DNA of 9,951 nucleotides, taken from the NCBI GenBank assembly GCA_003223695.1, contig QHVY01000074.1, positions 1-9,951 of the forward strand. The letters are read 5' to 3'. The DNA comes from Acidobacteriota bacterium. Lineage in GTDB: Bacteria > Acidobacteriota > Thermoanaerobaculia > Gp7-AA8. The notes below the pieces were generated by a model. It was not told the DNA's origin. It searched no databases and saw nothing but the letters and a program-made list of their open reading frames with translations. This document shows, piece after piece, positions 1-6,587 of this stretch (position 1 is its first letter; every line of letters begins with the position of its first letter). Position numbers and translations under genes: made by a program.

Positions 1-612
1 GACCGCGAGATTTTTACCAGCGAGGAAGCGGCCGCGCTTTTCAATCTGTCGCAGGTGCACAAAGCTCCTGCTGTCTTCGATACCGAGAAGCTGCTGTGGA
101 TGAACGGGCAGTACCTGGCGCGAATGACGCCCGACGAGATCTACCCGCATCTCCTGCCCTTTCTTCCCGAGCCGCGGCCGGTTTTCGAGCTGCTGGCGCT
201 GATCGAGCTGTATCAGAAGCGTGCGCGCACATTGCGTGAGATGGCCGAGCAGATGAGCTTTTACTTTGTGTCGGATGATGGGGTCGAATACGACCCGGAG
301 GCTGCGAAGAAACATTTGAAGGGCGATGGCCTCGAAGAAAGCCTTCGAGAGATGCGCGATGTGCTCGCGTCAACGGAGCCGTTCGACGTTCTGACTGCGG
401 AGCAAGCGGTTCGTGCGATCGCGGAGCGGCGCGGCATCGGCGCGGGGAAGTTGATTCATCCTCTGCGGCTGGCGCTCACCGGCCGCGGCTCGTCTCCGCC
501 TGTCTTCGACGTCGCCGTGGTCCTCGGCAAAGAACGAACGCTTCGCCGGCTGGATCAGCTTATCGGGCGAGTTGGCGAGAGCGTTCCAGCCGATCTTTCA
601 TCGACATCGTGA
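1..612 (+). CDS. gltX: Glutamyl-tRNA synthetase, C-terminal part (5' end outside window)
   Basis: This is the carboxyl part of a class I glutamyl-tRNA synthetase, which charges tRNA-Glu with glutamate in the cytoplasm. The frame is open from base 1 and 203 codons are visible before TGA. The stretch reading KAPAVFDTEKLLWMNGQYL (about residues 21-39 of the fragment) is the typical linker just after the catalytic core, where the family has 'FD..KL.WMN..Y'. The rest is mostly helical and matches the anticodon-binding domain, ending in RRLDQLIGRVGESVPADL. The catalytic HIGH and KMSKS motifs would lie upstream and cannot be checked. The ATG at 55 is internal to the protein and is not a start. The last 53 bases overlap, tail to tail, the 3' end of the FTR1 gene on the other strand. 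Confidence 0.93.
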   Translation, partial: DREIFTSEEAAALFNLSQVHKAPAVFDTEKLLWMNGQYLARMTPDEIYPHLLPFLPEPRPVFELLALIELYQKRARTLREMAEQMSFYFVSDDGVEYDPEAAKKHLKGDGLEESLREMRDVLASTEPFDVLTAEQAVRAIAERRGIGAGKLIHPLRLALTGRGSSPPVFDVAVVLGKERTLRRLDQLIGRVGESVPADLSSTS

Positions 613-1318
613 TCAGCCACGCCGCGCAGATCCCGACCATCAGCACCGAGAACCACTTGCCGTAAACACCCACAGGCGAAAACGGTTCAGTCGCCGTGTG
701 AATCGCTTCGCTGTTCGGCAGCAGACCGGCTTCCGAAAACTCGTGGATCGAATAGAAGACGATCTGAATCGCGAACAGCAGCAGGAACATGCCGGTGACC
801 TGGAAGAATCGCTTGATGTTGATGCGATGCCCGTAGTGCGCCCAGGCCCATGACATCAAGGCCGCCGCTCCGATTCCCAGCAGCGAGCCGATGATGAAGC
901 GCCCGGTGCGGACCTGCATCAGCATCAGCGCCGTCTCCATGCCTTCGCGTGTGACCATTAGCACCGTGAAGCCGAAGACTGCTGCAATCGACAGCACTCG
1001 CGACGTCTGGGTCGACGCGACTTCGAGCTGCTTTTCCATATCGCGTTTCATTCGCGGTGCGGTGCGCCAGACGTGAATGACAAAGCTCGCGACGAGAACC
1101 GCGGCGACGAGCCCCAGCACGCCCTCCCAGAGCGACTGGTTGACGCGCATCAGTTCCCAACCGAGCGCGAAGCTCGCGACAACCGATGTTGCGATGCCCC
1201 AATAGACAGTTGGACGTAGCCATTCGCGTCCAGTCTTGTGCAGATAGGCCAGGATGATTGCCACGGAGAGGAACGCTTCGAAGCCTTCGCGAAAGACGAT
1301 AATCAGTGCTGGAATCAT
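560..1318 (-). CDS. FTR1-family iron permease
   Basis: This 252-residue polytopic membrane protein belongs to the FTR1/EfeU high-affinity iron transporter family, which moves iron across the inner membrane. The two hallmark REXXE iron-binding motifs are both present inside hydrophobic segments: REGFE at residues 10-14 and REGME at 124-128. About seven hydrophobic segments can be seen, with a polar basic loop at about 86-105. A third conserved patch, IHEFSEAGLLP (191-201), also fits the family. The ATG at 1318 lies 3 nt after the fur stop, and an AGGAA ribosome site falls in the end of fur, so the two genes are almost certainly co-transcribed and translationally coupled. No EfeO/EfeB partner is visible downstream, where gltX comes in from the opposite strand. 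A Fur-like palindrome ahead of fur suggests the pair is iron regulated. Confidence 0.94.
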   Translation of the reverse strand: MIPALIIVFREGFEAFLSVAIILAYLHKTGREWLRPTVYWGIATSVVASFALGWELMRVNQSLWEGVLGLVAAVLVASFVIHVWRTAPRMKRDMEKQLEVASTQTSRVLSIAAVFGFTVLMVTREGMETALMLMQVRTGRFIIGSLLGIGAAALMSWAWAHYGHRINIKRFFQVTGMFLLLFAIQIVFYSIHEFSEAGLLPNSEAIHTATEPFSPVGVYGKWFSVLMVGICAAWLITMSMKDRLERSRQLAR

Positions 1319-1321
1319 TTC

Positions 1322-1828
1322 CTATTTCCGAAGCTGCATCGCATCCTCGGTGATCATCTGAACGCGATCGGGGGACGCAGGCTGCTCGCCTTTGCGCCGG
1401 CACGCATCGCAGATGCCGAGGATCTGCAGGTTGTGAAATGTGGGCGTGAATTTCTTGCGCTCGCAGATCTCGAGCTGGCGAGCTTCGAGCGAGGGGTCGT
1501 GAAACTCGATCACGCTGCCGCACGTGGTGCAGATCAGATGATCGTGGTGTGAGTTGCCGCTGACGTATTCGTAGTGATAGTGGTCCTCGCCGAGATGGAC
1601 ACGGCGAACGAGGCCCGATCGGACGAGCAGCTCGAGCGTGCGGTAGATCGTCGCCCGCGAGATCTTGACGCTCTTCTCTTTCATTTTGAACAGGAGCTCG
1701 TCGGCGTCGAAGTGGTAGTGCGTGGAAAAGATCTCGCGTACGAGCGCGGTGCGTTCGTTGGTGATCTTCAGCCCCTGAGCGACGAGGAAATTCTGGAAGC
1801 GGTGGATTTCGCGTTGAACGATCGGCAT
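1322..1828 (-). CDS. fur: Fur-family ferric uptake regulator
   Basis: A 168-residue metal-dependent repressor of the Fur superfamily. The N-terminal winged helix (about residues 1-85) contains the recognition-helix region SRATIYRTLELLVRSGLV (58-75). The C-terminal dimerisation domain has the classic HHDHLICTTCG (94-104) with Cys100 and Cys103, and a second pair CDAC (140-143), which together would form the structural zinc site. Regulatory metal ligands are plausible at HYHFDADE (37-44) and His94-97. The tail from 145 on (KGEQPASPDRVQ...) is longer than in short Fur proteins and lacks a recognisable motif. The gene directly precedes an FTR1 iron permease and has a perfect palindrome 13 bases upstream of its ATG, so iron-sensing Fur is preferred over Zur, Mur or PerR. 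Sequence alone does not settle which metal it senses. No clear Shine-Dalgarno sequence precedes the ATG. Confidence 0.93.
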   Translation of the reverse strand: MPIVQREIHRFQNFLVAQGLKITNERTALVREIFSTHYHFDADELLFKMKEKSVKISRATIYRTLELLVRSGLVRRVHLGEDHYHYEYVSGNSHHDHLICTTCGSVIEFHDPSLEARQLEICERKKFTPTFHNLQILGICDACRRKGEQPASPDRVQMITEDAMQLRK

Positions 1829-1841
1829 GTAGATGGCTATT

Positions 1842-1856
1842 TGAGACTAAGTCTCA
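1842..1856. promoter_or_regulatory. Candidate Fur box / operator of the fur-FTR1 operon
   Basis: The 15 bases TGAGACTAAGTCTCA are a perfect 7-1-7 inverted repeat (TGAGACT, A, AGTCTCA). This is the geometry of classical Fur boxes, whose E. coli consensus is TGATAATNATTATCA. The site ends 13 bases upstream of the fur start codon, where a repressor would block RNA polymerase or early elongation. A weak minus-strand promoter may overlap it (TTCACT at 1862-1867, with AT-rich CAAATA about 18 bases downstream). The symmetry is seen directly. Binding by the adjacent Fur protein is an inference. Confidence 0.7.
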
Positions 1857-1890
1857 GTTGCAGTGAACACTCTAGCGTCCGCCCCTCTTC

Positions 1891-2105
1891 CCGTCAAATA
1901 ATGATTGGGGTCGTAGCTTTCCTTGTGATTTTTCTACTGGCTGTAGCAAGGAAAGGTGCGTTCCCCAGGCAGGCGACCGCGATCGCAGTCGCTTCTGTTT
2001 CCGAGCACAACCGGTTTCTCCTTGATCCACTCGCGAACTTTGAGAGGTTTCTACTGACTGTAGAAAAATCACAAGGAAAGCTACGACCCCATTACATTAT
2101 TACGG
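1891..2105. mobile_element. MITE-like non-coding element with long inverted arms
   Basis: Almost the whole gap between fur and the 809-residue gene is one structured element of about 215 bp. The arms 1907-1937 and 2060-2090 are perfect 31-base inverted repeats (GGGGTCGTAGCTTTCC... paired with ...GGAAAGCTACGACCCC). Pairing continues outward with a bulge (AATAATG with CATTATT) to CCGT/ACGG at 1891-1894 and 2102-2105. Inside are a near-perfect 20-base palindrome at 1973-1992 (GCGACCGCGATCGCAGTCGC, one mismatched pair) and two 16-base direct copies of TTTCTACTGRCTGTAG at 1931-1946 and 2048-2063. The left end can also form its own stem, CTTTCCTTG (1917-1925) with CAAGGAAAG (1947-1955). No transposase and no convincing target duplication are present, so it would be a non-autonomous MITE or REP/REPIN-type repeat. 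It may also act as an RNA hairpin or terminator after the 809-residue gene. Short open frames within it do not look like proteins. Confidence 0.72.
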
Positions 2106-2111
2106 CCCGAA

Positions 2112-4541
2112 TTACAGGCGCGAGCGGGCCGCATCCGCCGCCTGCCGTATCTGCGGCTGCTGGGGCTGGATCGACAGGGACCGGTTCCAATAATCGAGCG
2201 CTCGCGCGTAGTCGCTCCTCTTCGAGTAATACAGGCCGAGATTGTTGAGAACTTCCGTCGACGATGGCTGCAGGCCGAGCGCACGCTCGAGCTCGGGAAC
2301 ACCCTCGGTGTAACGGCTCCCTTGAACGAGTGCAGAGCCGAGATTCGCAGCGATCAGATATGACTGCGGGAACATCTCCTTTCCTTTTTCCAGGAGCACG
2401 ATGGCGCGCGACGTCATGTCATGGTCGCGATACAGCGCCGCGAAATCGATGAAGTACTGCTCGGCGTTCGGCAGCCCTTTGGCCACTGCCTGCAAAAAGA
2501 CGTCATCGGCGTCGGTGTAGCCCTGGCGATCGAAGAGAACCATGGCCAGATTCAGAAACGGAATCGGCCGATCGGGATTCAGTTGGATCGCCTGCTGAAA
2601 AGCGTCAGCCGAATCCTTGAGCTTTCCCTGCGATCGCAGTTGAACGCCGAGGTTGTTGTAGTAGGCGTAGAGACCGTATTTCTCCTGCGAAATCGGCTTG
2701 GCGGCTCTCGCAGATTGCGAGGTGTCTTCCAGGAGGGGCGTCATATTACGCGTCGGGTCATTGAGATGGCCGACCGCCTGAAGCTCGCGCCGGTAGCGAG
2801 TCGGATCGAGATGCGCCGAGGTGCCGACGGGACGGTCGGCGATGAATTCTGCGTAGCTGACGACGCGAACCGAAGTGATCGGGGCGACATCGTGAAATAC
2901 CCACGTCGCCGGCTTTCCTCCCATTTCGATCGCCTGCGGCAAGCCGAGAAGTGTGAGAACAGTCGGCGCGACGTCGTAAACCGATAGAACATGCATGCCG
3001 CGATTCGCAGCCACATGCGGTCCGTAGGCGATGAAAACGCCTGGATTGCGATGGTCCTGCAGCGCGGCAGCGCCACTCGGCGGAGTATGAGGACGCTCCT
3101 TTCCCCATTGAAATCCGTATGCGGACATGATGATGACAGTCGTATCGCGCGGCAGAATGTTGATCCACTCGCCGATCAGACGATCGATTTCCGAATAGTA
3201 GTTCGCGACCGTCGGCCAATATTTGCGATAGCCGTCCTGACTCACTCCTTCGCGATACGTCGGATGGAACTGTGCGAACAGATGATTCACCGCGTCGGTG
3301 CCTTCGTACGAAATCATGATCAGCAGCGGGTCGCGTCCGCGCTGGCGCTCGTCGTTGTACAGATTGATGGCCACGCGATGATCACTCCACGTTTTCGCCA
3401 GGACTCCTCGAAAAATATTCACTGGATCGGCGTCGCCGCCTTTGAACACTGCTCGATCGAATTCACTCTGGGCGATGTTCATGAACCGCCGGATCTGCTG
3501 CGATCCGACTGTTTCCACCGGAACGACCAACGATTCGGCGCGTGCGGCGAGGTCCGGCGGATAAATCGCATCCGGCACCAGCTCGACCGGCTCATCGAAG
3601 AAGATCGAATATTTTGCCGCCGGCGGCCATGCGGTCCACCAGCTCGCGACCAGCGCCTCACGGCCAAACCCGTCGGCGATATCCCACAGTGCCGGCGCTC
3701 GTCGTGCTGTCGACTCTACCGGCGCGTGTGCCGGATTCACGAAGTCGATGACACCGTGGCGGTCAGGACTCAGTCCCGTCGCCACAGTGGTCCACACCAT
3801 GGATGACACAGTCGGCTGAATCGTCTGCAGCGAAGCAGTGGTGCCACCCTGGGCTAATGCTTTGATGTTTGGAATGCGGCCGTCATCGGCCAGCTCAGTG
3901 AGCAGATCCCAATCGGCGCCGTCCAACGCAAAGATCGCCACGCGTGTTGGCGCGCTGCGAGCGTCACGGCGCAGCTCCGCACGTTTCATTTTCAGCAGCG
4001 CATCTCGATCGACTTCGAATCGCGCGATCTCGAAGGCAGTCACCTTCAAGCCGCTTTGCGCGAGATGACGGGCCACCGTTTGTCGCAGCGGTTCGCGCTG
4101 GGTGTTGAACTGCGATGTCGGCGACAGCAGATCCTCGACCGGAATTTGCGAAGTGACCGCCGCAACGGCTTCTCCGACGCGCGCTCGAATCCATGAGTTC
4201 CATCCTTCTTCGACGACGCGCTGGGAGTCGGGAATGCGGTCGCCTGAGATTCCGAATCGCAATCGATACGTGAGCGTGACCGGCACGCCTTCCTGCGATG
4301 TGATGCGGACGATTCCGTCGCGCTGCGCGTAGCCGTCGCGTTTCTCGAATTGCAACCGATAGAACTGATACGGCGGCAGGTAGGTGACGCGCTGCTCGAC
4401 CAAGCGCACACGCCCGGAATGCCTGTCGATTCCGAAAATCAGCCAGCGCGAGGACGGAAGATAGAGGCTGATGAGGAGATACGCGACCATCGCCAGGCCG
4501 GCGACGAGTATCAAAGTCTGAACAACACGATTGCGAGGCAT
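2112..4541 (-). CDS. Membrane-anchored SPFH-like / alkaline-phosphatase-superfamily / TPR fusion protein
   Basis: An 809-residue protein with four parts. Residues 8-28 are one hydrophobic anchor. Residues about 45-190 resemble an SPFH/prohibitin-type domain: a TSQEGVPVTLTYRLRF strand pair, then a helix with IPVEDLLSPTSQFNTQREPL and a GLKVTAFEIARFEV strand. Residues about 199-550 are an alkaline-phosphatase-superfamily (type I phosphodiesterase) domain with IFALDGADWD (Asp207), the nucleophile segment PTVSSMVWTTVATG (243-256, Ser246 by alignment), SPDRHGV, and TDAVNH (Asp416, His420). Residues about 622-795 hold about five TPR repeats. The usual SDHG motif reads SAYG (473-476), so two expected metal ligands are missing. 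The large domains probably lie outside the cytoplasm, but the single anchor does not fix topology. It is last in the minus-strand cluster, 76 bp after the preceding gene. No clear Shine-Dalgarno sequence precedes the ATG. Substrate unknown. Confidence 0.85.
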   Translation of the reverse strand: MPRNRVVQTLILVAGLAMVAYLLISLYLPSSRWLIFGIDRHSGRVRLVEQRVTYLPPYQFYRLQFEKRDGYAQRDGIVRITSQEGVPVTLTYRLRFGISGDRIPDSQRVVEEGWNSWIRARVGEAVAAVTSQIPVEDLLSPTSQFNTQREPLRQTVARHLAQSGLKVTAFEIARFEVDRDALLKMKRAELRRDARSAPTRVAIFALDGADWDLLTELADDGRIPNIKALAQGGTTASLQTIQPTVSSMVWTTVATGLSPDRHGVIDFVNPAHAPVESTARRAPALWDIADGFGREALVASWWTAWPPAAKYSIFFDEPVELVPDAIYPPDLAARAESLVVPVETVGSQQIRRFMNIAQSEFDRAVFKGGDADPVNIFRGVLAKTWSDHRVAINLYNDERQRGRDPLLIMISYEGTDAVNHLFAQFHPTYREGVSQDGYRKYWPTVANYYSEIDRLIGEWINILPRDTTVIIMSAYGFQWGKERPHTPPSGAAALQDHRNPGVFIAYGPHVAANRGMHVLSVYDVAPTVLTLLGLPQAIEMGGKPATWVFHDVAPITSVRVVSYAEFIADRPVGTSAHLDPTRYRRELQAVGHLNDPTRNMTPLLEDTSQSARAAKPISQEKYGLYAYYNNLGVQLRSQGKLKDSADAFQQAIQLNPDRPIPFLNLAMVLFDRQGYTDADDVFLQAVAKGLPNAEQYFIDFAALYRDHDMTSRAIVLLEKGKEMFPQSYLIAANLGSALVQGSRYTEGVPELERALGLQPSSTEVLNNLGLYYSKRSDYARALDYWNRSLSIQPQQPQIRQAADAARSRL

Positions 4542-4566
4542 CGGGTACTGGGCGTATGCAGGAGAG

Positions 4567-4618
4567 TTGCCGGTTCCCGGTTGCCGGGGAACATTCTGGG
4601 TAACCGTTAACCGTTAAC
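4567..4618. repeat. Two adjacent heptamer tandem repeats
   Basis: The 76-bp gap contains two short arrays with 7-base periodicity. The first is TTGCCGG, TTCCCGG, TTGCCGG at 4567-4587. The second is TAACCGT, TAACCGT, TAAC at 4601-4618, and its last bases run into the TAG stop of the upstream gene. They are separated by 13 bases (GGAACATTCTGGG). The spacing is seen directly. Their role is unknown. They could be strand-slippage-prone spacer DNA or part of a dispersed heptamer repeat family. The second array also gives overlapping self-complementary GTTAAC sites. Confidence 0.6.
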
Positions 4619-5325
4619 TATTTTTTGCGCTTCACCAACTGCTTGATCTCATCGTTCCCCAAAGCGCTCTGCGCGGAGATGATGACCGCGGCGGTGCCTT
4701 CTTTGAACGGAGGAACGGTGCAGCGGATGACCGCCGTCCCGTCCGCGGCCGTCTTCCCCTTGAAAATCACGCGTGGTGCCTCGACGGTGGAGATGACTTT
4801 CACCTCGATCGGAACGGCGGCGATCGGACTCTGCGACAGACTCTTTTTCGTTGCCACCCGCAGCTCGACCGGCGCGCCGGCGACGAAGTCGGCGTTGTTC
4901 ATCATCGATAATTCCAGATGCTCGCTCTCCGCCTCGGACGCCAGATAGTCGATGATCACTTGATCGAGCGTTTTGTCGTCATCGATATTTCCTGCGGCGG
5001 CGTTGATCGCTTCAATCGTCTTCGCGGTCAGCGGAGTGGTCGGACGCGATGGCGAAAGCTTGGTGGCGTCGGCAGGCTGATCGAAGCGCCCGCGTTTGAT
5101 GGCCGCGATCATGGTCCGATGCTGCTGCTCCATCAGGCTGCCGATCCATTTTTCGTCGACGCCCGACTTCGCCTGCTCCGCGTACGAAGTCTTTTTCGAA
5201 GCCAGAATCTCTCCACCGACGTAGACAAGACTCTCGATATACGGATTCTGCAGACCCTTGTCCTCGGTCTGGATGTGATAGACCTTGTCGTTGTGCTTGA
5301 TGTCGGTGTTGAACCCGGTGATCAC
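4618..5325 (-). CDS. Conserved hypothetical protein (MITGFNTD family)
   Basis: A 235-residue, probably cytoplasmic protein with no signal peptide or membrane segment. The first 60 residues (MITGFNTDIKHNDKVYHIQTE..., then IESLVYVGGEILASKKTSYAE) look like a compact beta-rich module that I recall as a recurrent hypothetical family in environmental bacteria. I know no assigned function. A polar linker (about 75-140) leads to a C-terminal beta-rich region (about 148-230: PVELRVATKK..., IEVKVISTVEAPRVIFKGKTAADGTAVI...) that could be an Ig-like fold. Translation should begin at GTG 5325, because an in-frame TAG lies four codons upstream and the family-like sequence begins exactly there. No Shine-Dalgarno sequence is evident, so reading may depend on coupling to the gene ending 23 bp upstream. 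The stop overlaps a heptamer repeat. Confidence 0.8.
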   Translation of the reverse strand: MITGFNTDIKHNDKVYHIQTEDKGLQNPYIESLVYVGGEILASKKTSYAEQAKSGVDEKWIGSLMEQQHRTMIAAIKRGRFDQPADATKLSPSRPTTPLTAKTIEAINAAAGNIDDDKTLDQVIIDYLASEAESEHLELSMMNNADFVAGAPVELRVATKKSLSQSPIAAVPIEVKVISTVEAPRVIFKGKTAADGTAVIRCTVPPFKEGTAAVIISAQSALGNDEIKQLVKRKK

Positions 5326-5348
5326 GGGGTTTTGAGTCTATCAGAAGC

Positions 5349-6149
5349 TTAATTCTGCTCGAGCCAGGCTCGCAACCAAGCAATTTGCTCGCGCACGCGG
5401 GCGACATCATCGGCGTGCGGCATCAGCGCCAGGTAGCGTTCGAAGCATTCGATCGCTTCGCGGTACTCGTGCAATTGCACCGCGACCGACGCGCGGTCGT
5501 GCAGCTCGTACGGGTCGTGTCCATCGAGGATCAGCAGGCGATCGATCGCGAGCTCGCGCGCAAGGATCTCTTTCGAAGTGAATGAGCGCAGATGATGCTC
5601 GCGCAAACGAACGCCGCCGCCATAAACATCATCGAGAAGTTTCTGCAGCTCGATCGTCGACAGCACGCGGCCGCCGTCAAACGGATCGACGACGATCTGC
5701 CCGAACGTGCCGCTGAACTTCACCAGGAACCGGCCAGGCAGGGAGACTCCGGTCGCTTCCATTCCGACGCGGCGTGAGATTTCGAGATAGAGAATCGAAA
5801 GCGAGATGGACAGCCCGGCATGTCTCTCGAGCGTCTCGTTGAGAAGCGCGCTGCGAGGATCGTAGTAATCCTCGTCTTCGCCGTGGAAGCCTTCCTCATC
5901 GAAGAGCAGGCGATTGATCGATTCGACGATGCGCTCGATGTCCCGCGAGCCTTCGAGCCGTTCGCGCACCGCTTCGCTCCACTCACCGACCTGCTGGAGA
6001 TAGCGGTCGATGTCGAGCGCCGGCTCGTCTTCGAGCGCAATCACCAGCGATGCCTCGACGAGATCGAGCACAGAGTCGGGCAACCCGGCGATTTCGCGAA
6101 ACCGCCGCCGCGCAAATGCGGGATGGGTCAGAACACGTGCCTCTTGCAT
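5349..6149 (-). CDS. SirB1 family protein: transglutaminase-like domain plus TPR
   Basis: A 266-residue protein of the SirB1/YchA family (UPF0162). The core segment LLNETLERHAGLSISLSILYLEISRRVGM (about residues 102-130) followed by GVSLPGRFLVKF and VDPFDGG (about 134-160) is the family signature. The C-terminal third (about 195-260) is helical with a TPR-like pair (HDRASVAVQLHEYREAIECFERYL). Where the family usually has GHFLV, the position of the transglutaminase-type histidine, this protein has GRFLV, so it is unlikely to have classical cysteine-protease-like catalysis. The ATG at 6149 is preferred because GGAG sits 6 bases upstream. A GTG directly before it (6152) would sit too close to that ribosome site. 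It follows the thioesterase stop by 3 bases, so the two are translationally coupled. Biological role unknown. Confidence 0.85.
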   Translation of the reverse strand: MQEARVLTHPAFARRRFREIAGLPDSVLDLVEASLVIALEDEPALDIDRYLQQVGEWSEAVRERLEGSRDIERIVESINRLLFDEEGFHGEDEDYYDPRSALLNETLERHAGLSISLSILYLEISRRVGMEATGVSLPGRFLVKFSGTFGQIVVDPFDGGRVLSTIELQKLLDDVYGGGVRLREHHLRSFTSKEILARELAIDRLLILDGHDPYELHDRASVAVQLHEYREAIECFERYLALMPHADDVARVREQIAWLRAWLEQN

Positions 6150-6152
6150 CAC

Positions 6153-6584
6153 TCACTCCGCTTCTTTCTGAAACAATCGCACCTTCTTGCGCAATTCATC
6201 CGTGATCGCCGTCTTCATCTGCTTCTTCCAGTCGAAGAGGACGACCACAACCTTCCCAATTGCAGCAATTTGCTGGCCGTTGGACGTGCGGATTTCGTAG
6301 TGGGTATCAAAGGCGGTCGTCCTCATGTCACCGATTCGTACACGAATTTCGATCGGTTCCATGCTGATTTGTTGACGGAAATCACATTCCGCGCGGACGA
6401 CGATGAAGCTCACATCTGTCGATTTCGAGCCGCCGGTCAGCTCGAGCCACATGCTGGTGCGGGCCCATTCGAAGTATGTGAAGTAGACGGCGTTGTTGAC
6501 GTGGCCGAAAGTGTCGATGTCGCGGAAGATGACTTGCCAGGGAACGATGTACCACCCGTCCCGCCACCCGCTACCCGCCGCCAT
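6153..6584 (-). CDS. Hotdog-fold acyl-CoA thioesterase (YbgC/FcbC-like)
   Basis: A 143-residue single hotdog-domain protein. The active-site segment FRDIDTFGHVNNAVYFTYFEWAR (residues 20-42) is the 4-hydroxybenzoyl-CoA thioesterase/YbgC signature, with the catalytic-type acid at Asp24 and the HVNN turn at 28-31. The later strands RAECDFRQQISMEPIEIRVRI and DTHYEIR fit the family. It probably hydrolyses acyl-CoA (or acyl-carrier) thioesters in the cytoplasm, and the substrate cannot be read from sequence. The N-terminal 11 residues (MAAGSGWRDGW) lie outside the conserved fold. The DNA encoding the first few matches the start of the micro-ORF 72 bp upstream, so this leader may be repeat-derived. 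No Shine-Dalgarno sequence exists, but TACAAT lies 5 bases before the ATG, which suggests a leaderless message or coupling to the micro-ORF. It heads the cluster running to 2112. Confidence 0.9.
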   Translation of the reverse strand: MAAGSGWRDGWYIVPWQVIFRDIDTFGHVNNAVYFTYFEWARTSMWLELTGGSKSTDVSFIVVRAECDFRQQISMEPIEIRVRIGDMRTTAFDTHYEIRTSNGQQIAAIGKVVVVLFDWKKQMKTAITDELRKKVRLFQKEAE

Positions 6585-6587
6585 GCT

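Noticed and set aside
560..612. The 53-bp overlap of the gltX and FTR1 ends as a frameshift or assembly error
   Set aside because: Both proteins have plausible ends and normal lengths or tails. Short convergent overlaps occur in compact genomes.
1872..2072. A 66-codon minus-strand frame inside the inverted-repeat element
   Set aside because: Its sequence is explained by the repeat arms and palindromes, with no ribosome site or protein-like features.
1890..2109. CCCG at 1890-1893 and 2106-2109 as a target-site duplication of the MITE-like element
   Set aside because: Four GC bases are too few to exceed chance, and the first copy overlaps the inverted-repeat end.
6150..6152. GTG as the start of the SirB1 gene
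   Set aside because: It lies only 3 bases from the GGAG site, whereas the next codon, ATG, has normal spacing.
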